Source: JACMQX01 sp040385105
GTDB taxonomy: Bacteria > Pseudomonadota > Gammaproteobacteria > Burkholderiales > Burkholderiaceae_C
DNA: 64,000 bases
NCBI GenBank assembly: GCA_040385105.1
Contig: JAZKHY010000005.1
Location: 9,822 to 73,821, forward strand
Reading direction: 5' to 3'
Part shown: positions 60,723-64,000 of the stretch, piece after piece
Position numbering within the stretch: position 1 is the stretch's first letter
How the letters are laid out: each line of letters starts with the position of its first letter
The notes under the pieces: model-generated
What the model saw: only the letters and a program-made list of their open reading frames with translations
Database searches by the model: none
What the model was told of the DNA's origin: nothing
Position numbers and translations under genes: made by a program

Positions 60723-61693
60723 CCCTGACCAAGAAACTGCTTTCACTGTGCACGGCCAGCGTGCTGGCCGCGATTGCCGCAGCGCCAACATCTGCGCTTG
60801 CGCAAGACTGGCCCAAGGCTCCGGTAAAAATCATCTTGCCGTTCACGCCCGGCGGCGGAGACCAGGTGTTCCGCATTATCGCGCCCAGGCTGCAGGACAA
60901 ATGGAAGCAGCCCGTGGTGATCGAGTACAAACCGGGGGCCAGCAATATCGTGGCCACCGACATCCTCGTCAAGTCAAAGCCCGACGGCTACACCATTGCC
61001 GTGACAGGCGCGACGGTGGCCAACAACCCGCTGTTCTACAAGACCATTCCCTACACCTACGACGACTTCAGCGGCATCACACGCCTGGTCAACCTGGAGA
61101 TGGCGCTGGTGGCGCGCAACGACGCGCCGTTCAACACCCTGCCCGAACTGGTGGCCTATGCCAAAAAGAACCCCGGCAAGCTCAACTGGGGCACGGGTGG
61201 GCTGGGTGCGACCTATGCCGGCTTCAGGCAGTTCATGTACGCCGCAGACATCGACATGACGCACGTGAACTTTCCGGGCTGGGCGCAGGCGCTGTCGGAG
61301 CTGATGGCGGGCCGGCTTGACCTGGTGATCAACCCCCACGACTCCAGCGTGCCATTCGTCAAGGCACAGAAGATGAAGATGCTTGCATCCTTTGGCCCGA
61401 AGCGCATACCCGGCTTTGAGCAGGCGCCGGCCGTCAACGAGTTCTACCCGGGCGTGGACATTACGCCCTACTTCGCCTTCATCGCGCCCAAAGGCACACC
61501 ACCCGCCATCCTGAAAAAGATCCAGGTAGACACGACGCAAGTCCTGAACGAACCCGCCATCAAGCAGCAGCTGACCGAGCTCGGCCTGAACGTGACAACG
61601 GCTACACCGGAGGAAACAGACGCAGCGTTTCGCCGTGAAACGGTCGAGTGGGCAAAAATCGCGCGCCAGATCAAGCTGCCGCCGCCGCAGTGA
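60719..61693 (+). CDS. Bug-family substrate-binding protein
   Basis: A 324-residue periplasmic binding protein with signal peptide ending TSALAQ. Landmarks are ILPFTPGGGDQVFRIIAPR, YKPGASNIVATDILV and FPGWAQALSELMAGRLD. It overlaps the DUF1028 stop (ATGA) after AGAGGAG. It is odd that one operon carries both a complete TRAP transporter and an extra Bug protein without TctA/B: two uptake or sensing modes for the same or related solutes. Confidence 0.92.
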   Translation: MTLTKKLLSLCTASVLAAIAAAPTSALAQDWPKAPVKIILPFTPGGGDQVFRIIAPRLQDKWKQPVVIEYKPGASNIVATDILVKSKPDGYTIAVTGATVANNPLFYKTIPYTYDDFSGITRLVNLEMALVARNDAPFNTLPELVAYAKKNPGKLNWGTGGLGATYAGFRQFMYAADIDMTHVNFPGWAQALSELMAGRLDLVINPHDSSVPFVKAQKMKMLASFGPKRIPGFEQAPAVNEFYPGVDITPYFAFIAPKGTPPAILKKIQVDTTQVLNEPAIKQQLTELGLNVTTATPEETDAAFRRETVEWAKIARQIKLPPPQ

Positions 61694-61729
61694 GAACAAA
61701 AGGGCGCCGACGCCTTCACCAGTGCGGCA

Positions 61730-61818
61730 GCATTGGCGGCCGAGGGGCAAGCGGGCGCAACGGGCTGTCGAAGCTGTTGCGGTACACGCCCGGTGGGCGG
61801 TGCCTTGCTCGGGTCTAG
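61730..61818 (+). pseudogene. Degenerate copy of the 3' end of the gene at 54489-54770
   Basis: The 51 bases 61750-61800 match 54702-54751 with two substitutions and one single-base insertion, and weaker similarity extends from 61730 to the TAG at 61816-61818. Translated in the matching frame it still reads SGRNGLSKLLRYTP before a frameshift. It has no 5' part. Together the intact and broken copies bracket the LysR-M24-TRAP-DUF1028-Bug block as direct repeats about 7.05 kb apart. Confidence 0.7.
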
Positions 61819-62255
61819 GCGGACCTCTGCAACGCCTCAATAAAAGCTGCGGGCTTCATGATTGCAATGCCCTCCCACCCATGGAGCACCAGCAAGTCCG
61901 CATCACTGGTAATCAGCACCTGTGCCTGGCACTCCAGCGCAAGGGCGAGAAACATCGTGTCTTTGGCATCCCTGCACACACCATGCGCCCGCGCTTCACT
62001 GAGCGGGTCCACAATCCAGATCGTCGCCTGAGCCCGATAAAGCTCGAGAAATTGCAGCCTGTCTGCCAACGGCAGATACGCATTGAATTTCTGTCGTCTT
62101 GAAACAAGCTCGAACTCGTTGAAGGTCGCGGCCGATGCGCAGATGTCTGAACCCCGCGCGGCTTCGAGCAAAGCCTGCCGGGGTACGGACGTCGCACCCA
62201 ACATCGCACTGATCAGCGTACTCGTATCAAAAACAACCCGTGCCGGCCGGCTCAT
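61815..62255 (-). CDS. PIN-domain toxin of a toxin-antitoxin pair
   Basis: A 146-residue PIN-domain protein, expected to be a metal-dependent RNase. The acidic residues are seen in VVFDTSTLISAML, SAATFNEFELV, CRDAKDTMFLALAL and ITSDADLLVL. The start overlaps the upstream antitoxin stop by four bases, as is usual for such pairs. Its stop codon falls in the end of the degenerate repeat at 61730-61818. COG1569-like PIN proteins of this length are common on accessory DNA. Confidence 0.88.
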   Translation of the reverse strand: MSRPARVVFDTSTLISAMLGATSVPRQALLEAARGSDICASAATFNEFELVSRRQKFNAYLPLADRLQFLELYRAQATIWIVDPLSEARAHGVCRDAKDTMFLALALECQAQVLITSDADLLVLHGWEGIAIMKPAAFIEALQRSA

Positions 62256-62527
62256 CGGCTTTCACGCACCAGCCGGGCGACGTCAGCTTCGGTCAACTTG
62301 CGTGCTGCGGGAGTCAGGTGCTTGTCTGACTCTGCAAAATACGCTTCAAACGCGGAAACAGTCTTGCTCCGCTTGCTACGCACCGCCATCAGCTCATCCA
62401 TGTCCTGCGGCGACACGATGAATGCGGCTGTGCGGCCATGACGCGTGACAACGACAGGCTCGCGCTGTGCAGAGTCAAGCAATTTCCCGAAACTGTTCTG
62501 GGCTTCGACGGATGTGACCGTGATCAT
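62252..62527 (-). CDS. Phd/YefM-family antitoxin
   Basis: A 91-residue antitoxin. The N-terminal DNA-binding half has the Phd/YefM pattern (ITVTSVEAQNSFGKLLDSAQ, EPVVVTRHGRTAAFIVSPQD); the charged C-terminal half would wrap the PIN toxin. It precedes and overlaps the toxin gene, and should repress the pair's promoter in the 72 bases upstream, an AT-richer stretch. Confidence 0.9.
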   Translation of the reverse strand: MITVTSVEAQNSFGKLLDSAQREPVVVTRHGRTAAFIVSPQDMDELMAVRSKRSKTVSAFEAYFAESDKHLTPAARKLTEADVARLVRESR

Positions 62528-62599
62528 GGTAGCAACTCCTGAAAAATAGCTAACCTGTACAGTATAGCCAACCCAGGGGTATTCTGTGGCTGAGGCGCC

Positions 62600-62815
62600 T
62601 CAAAGCTGCGCCACATCCCCATTGCCCGGCATGGCGTGCTCGTGAAACATGTCGGCCAGGAACTCCCGCAGTTCTTCCGCCGCGATGAAGTCAGGCACCA
62701 CAATCTCCAGCGGCCGGCGCTTGCCGTCCGGGCCGAGCGCGAACGCGTCCCAGCCGGTGACGGTGCGAACCACGGCCACCAGCTTGCCGTAGACGCTGAA
62801 TCTGTATTCGGGCAT
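62600..62815 (-). CDS. Small protein of unknown function
   Basis: A 71-residue protein (YRFSVYGKLVAVVRTVTGWD, GPDGKRRPLEIVVPDFIAAE) that looks like a compact alpha/beta fold with an acidic helix (ELREFLADMFHE). No signal or membrane segment. I do not recognise the function. It lies 15 bases downstream of the GRAM-like gene in the same direction and is likely co-transcribed with it. Confidence 0.68.
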   Translation of the reverse strand: MPEYRFSVYGKLVAVVRTVTGWDAFALGPDGKRRPLEIVVPDFIAAEELREFLADMFHEHAMPGNGDVAQL

Positions 62816-62830
62816 GGCGGGATTTTGCCC

Positions 62831-63280
62831 CTACCGAAACCGCCGCAACCCCAAATCCCCCAACAAAGCCTTGCCCGCCGCCACAAAGGCCAGGCCCAGG
62901 ATGCTCACCGCCCGCGCAAACCGGCTGCGGGCCGGCACGTTGACCAGGCCGGGCGCGCCGTCACCCGCTGCAACGCCCTGCCCCTCCATCGCGCACAGCG
63001 CCCTGTCCAGGCTCCAGCCGTCCGGGACGATCAGCGACAACTCGGTCTCGTCCGCGCCGTGGACGACCATGGCGGGGAGAAAGCCGAACTTGGCGCGGGT
63101 GATGGACTGGATGCGGTCGCGCTCCAGCAAGAGCGGGCTGCCGCCGCTGGGGCGGAAGAAGACGCGCTGGTCGGTGACGCAGATGAACCCGCTCCCCACG
63201 ATGGCCGGGCCATCGACCCTGCAGCCCAAGCCCTGAAACAGCGTGCGCTCGCCCTGGCGCGAAGAAAAAGAAATGCTCAT
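62831..63280 (-). CDS. GRAM/PH-like protein with C-terminal hydrophobic segment
   Basis: A 149-residue protein. The N-terminal part (GSGFICVTDQRVFFRPSGGS, LERDRIQSITRAKFGF) resembles GRAM/PH-like domains, where V-T-D-Q-R-V-F-F is a recurrent strand. A C-terminal hydrophobic helix (FARAVSILGLAFVAAGKALLG) could anchor it. A strong ribosome-binding site (AGGAGGTTCC) decides the ATG at 63280. It is divergent from the XRE-type regulator across the palindrome at 63369-63406. Confidence 0.7.
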   Translation of the reverse strand: MSISFSSRQGERTLFQGLGCRVDGPAIVGSGFICVTDQRVFFRPSGGSPLLLERDRIQSITRAKFGFLPAMVVHGADETELSLIVPDGWSLDRALCAMEGQGVAAGDGAPGLVNVPARSRFARAVSILGLAFVAAGKALLGDLGLRRFR

Positions 63281-63368
63281 GGAACCTCCTTGGATGGCCC
63301 CAGGCATGCGCGGCCGAGGGCTGAAGTTGCGGCAATGCAACGCGCGTGAAATTTGCCGCTGCGGGAGT

Positions 63369-63406
63369 GTAGCGCAAATGAGTAACGTGTAACTCATTTG
63401 CGCTAC
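63369..63406. promoter_or_regulatory. 15-bp perfect inverted repeat, probable operator
   Basis: GTAGCGCAAATGAGT at 63369-63383 and its exact reverse complement at 63392-63406 enclose AACGTGTA. It lies midway between the divergent GRAM-like gene and the helix-turn-helix regulator (ATG 63439), where an autorepressor operator is expected. The arms are long even for a repressor dimer, so two dimers may bind. Confidence 0.6.
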
Positions 63407-63438
63407 GTTCCGCGAATTCAGCAATAGAGACTTGGGGG

Positions 63439-63864
63439 ATGCGAACTGCAGCCGAAAAAAAAGAGTTTTCTGAACGCCTCAAGCAAGCACTAGGACGCAG
63501 CCGGAAGCGAATCCAGACCCCAACTGAACTAGCAAACGCCTTTAATCTTCGGTTCCACGGCGAATCTGTGACGCCTCAGTCCGCGCACAAGTGGCTTGCC
63601 GGGATTACTGTGCCCACGCCCGACAAGATAGAAACTTTGGCAGAAATGCTCAAGGTTCCGAACCAATGGCTGCGCTTTGGAATTGCTGATGCGCCAAAAT
63701 CCCCAGCCAAAGCAACTGCAAAAAGCCACGGTAAATCTGTCGTACCCACAGCTGATGAACTTCAGTTGATCGCGCGTCTTCGCGAGATGCCGCCACACCG
63801 ACGGAAATTGCTGTTGGACCTGGTAACAGATCTCTCCTTAGAGTTCGAAGCGTGGAGCGGTTAG
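63439..63864 (+). CDS. XRE-type helix-turn-helix regulator
   Basis: A 141-residue DNA-binding protein. The Cro/CI-like helix-turn-helix lies at about 10-75 (TPTELANAFNLRFHGESVTP, HKWLAGITVPTPDKIETLAE), followed by a Lys-rich linker and a helical C-terminal part (ELQLIARLREMPPHRRKLLL). There is no peptidase domain, so it is not a LexA-type repressor. Base composition is less GC-rich than upstream genes, suggesting acquisition. A 15-bp palindrome upstream is its likely operator; the stop codon lies in the loop of a hairpin. Confidence 0.85.
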   Translation: MRTAAEKKEFSERLKQALGRSRKRIQTPTELANAFNLRFHGESVTPQSAHKWLAGITVPTPDKIETLAEMLKVPNQWLRFGIADAPKSPAKATAKSHGKSVVPTADELQLIARLREMPPHRRKLLLDLVTDLSLEFEAWSG

Positions 63865-63883
63865 CGCTCCACACTTCGAACTC
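63841..63883 (+). terminator. 19-bp hairpin enclosing the regulator's stop codon
   Basis: Bases 63841-63859 pair with 63865-63883 with one mismatch; the five-base loop includes the TAG stop (63862-63864). No T-run follows, so it may be an intrinsic-like or RNA-stability element. Confidence 0.4.
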
Positions 63884-64000
63884 CCAATGCTTTCGAGCCT
63901 CCGCTTCTTGCTCTTGATAGGAGATCCACTTTCTCCCAATACACATTGAATCGCCCCGGATTTTGAGGAGGCTCCATTCTCTGAGAGGATTGAGCCATGA
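63884..64000 (+). other. Right-edge intergenic stretch with a possible next gene start
   Basis: No complete gene is seen. An ATG at 63997 follows GAGAGGA by about eight bases and may begin a gene that continues beyond the window. The stretch has a lower GC content than most of the window. Confidence 0.3.

Noticed and set aside
62524..62886. 120-codon minus-strand frame over 62600-62815
   Set aside because: It overlaps the small gene at 62600-62815 in another frame and reads as biased sequence.
1..64000. tRNA, rRNA, CRISPR arrays or intact transposase genes
   Set aside because: Intergenic gaps were read on both strands; none showed cloverleaf-like arms, spaced direct repeats or transposase motifs.

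Overview
The window is about 64 kb of high-GC DNA, densely packed with genes and with no gene-free gap over 300 bases. Gene content points to a betaproteobacterium of the Burkholderiales, most likely Comamonadaceae. The signs are five orphan Bug-type (tripartite tricarboxylate) binding proteins, many LysR regulators each beside a small catabolic operon, the adjacent pair mfd-serB, and CoA-transferase/lyase cassettes. The genus cannot be fixed from the sequence. I saw no rRNA, tRNA, CRISPR array or intact insertion sequence.

Left part (1-27 kb): mostly core and housekeeping genes. These are the 3' part of mfd, serB, a PhoD-like phosphatase overlapping a 7TM sensor histidine kinase, psd, a luciferase-like oxidoreductase, a CDP-alcohol phosphatidyltransferase, a second hybrid histidine kinase, a SUI1-type factor, a dienelactone hydrolase, an FHA protein, a GST and small secreted proteins. 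Embedded here (11-17 kb) is a CoA-based acid cassette: a fused aconitase-type hydratase, a LysR regulator, an HMG-CoA-lyase-type enzyme, a class III CoA-transferase and a Bug protein.

Middle part (27-44 kb): two acid-utilisation clusters. The first (27.8-33.9 kb) has a tartrate/D-malate-type dehydrogenase, two Bug proteins, an RraA-type aldolase/decarboxylase and a ketopantoate-reductase-like enzyme, read divergently from a LysR gene. The second (34.0-39.8 kb) has a beta-hydroxyacid dehydrogenase, a carboxymuconolactone-decarboxylase-like protein, a LacI regulator, two short-chain dehydrogenases, a Bug protein and a VOC protein. Two palindromes just ahead of its first two genes look like operators for the LacI protein. 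A histidine phosphatase, a Thr-rich protein, an MHYT sensor, a PhnB-like protein and a GST follow.

Right part (44-64 kb): the most unusual region. A GcvA-like LysR faces an operon of nine genes: a [2Fe-2S] subunit, a 1121-residue fused molybdopterin/FAD hydroxylase with an extra cysteine-rich insert, a three-gene ABC importer, a 2Fe-2S ferredoxin, a Rieske oxygenase, a Rid-family protein lacking the usual catalytic arginine, and a glyoxalase I-like protein. Together they look like an uptake-plus-double-oxygenation pathway for an unidentified, possibly N-heterocyclic, compound. Next comes a 7-kb cassette (LysR, M24 hydrolase, complete TRAP transporter, DUF1028 protein, Bug protein). It is bracketed by an intact small gene (54489-54770) and a degenerate copy of that gene's 3' end (61730-61818), which suggests insertion or duplication. 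A Phd/PIN toxin-antitoxin pair abuts the right copy. The window ends with a phage-repressor-like regulator behind a long perfect palindrome.
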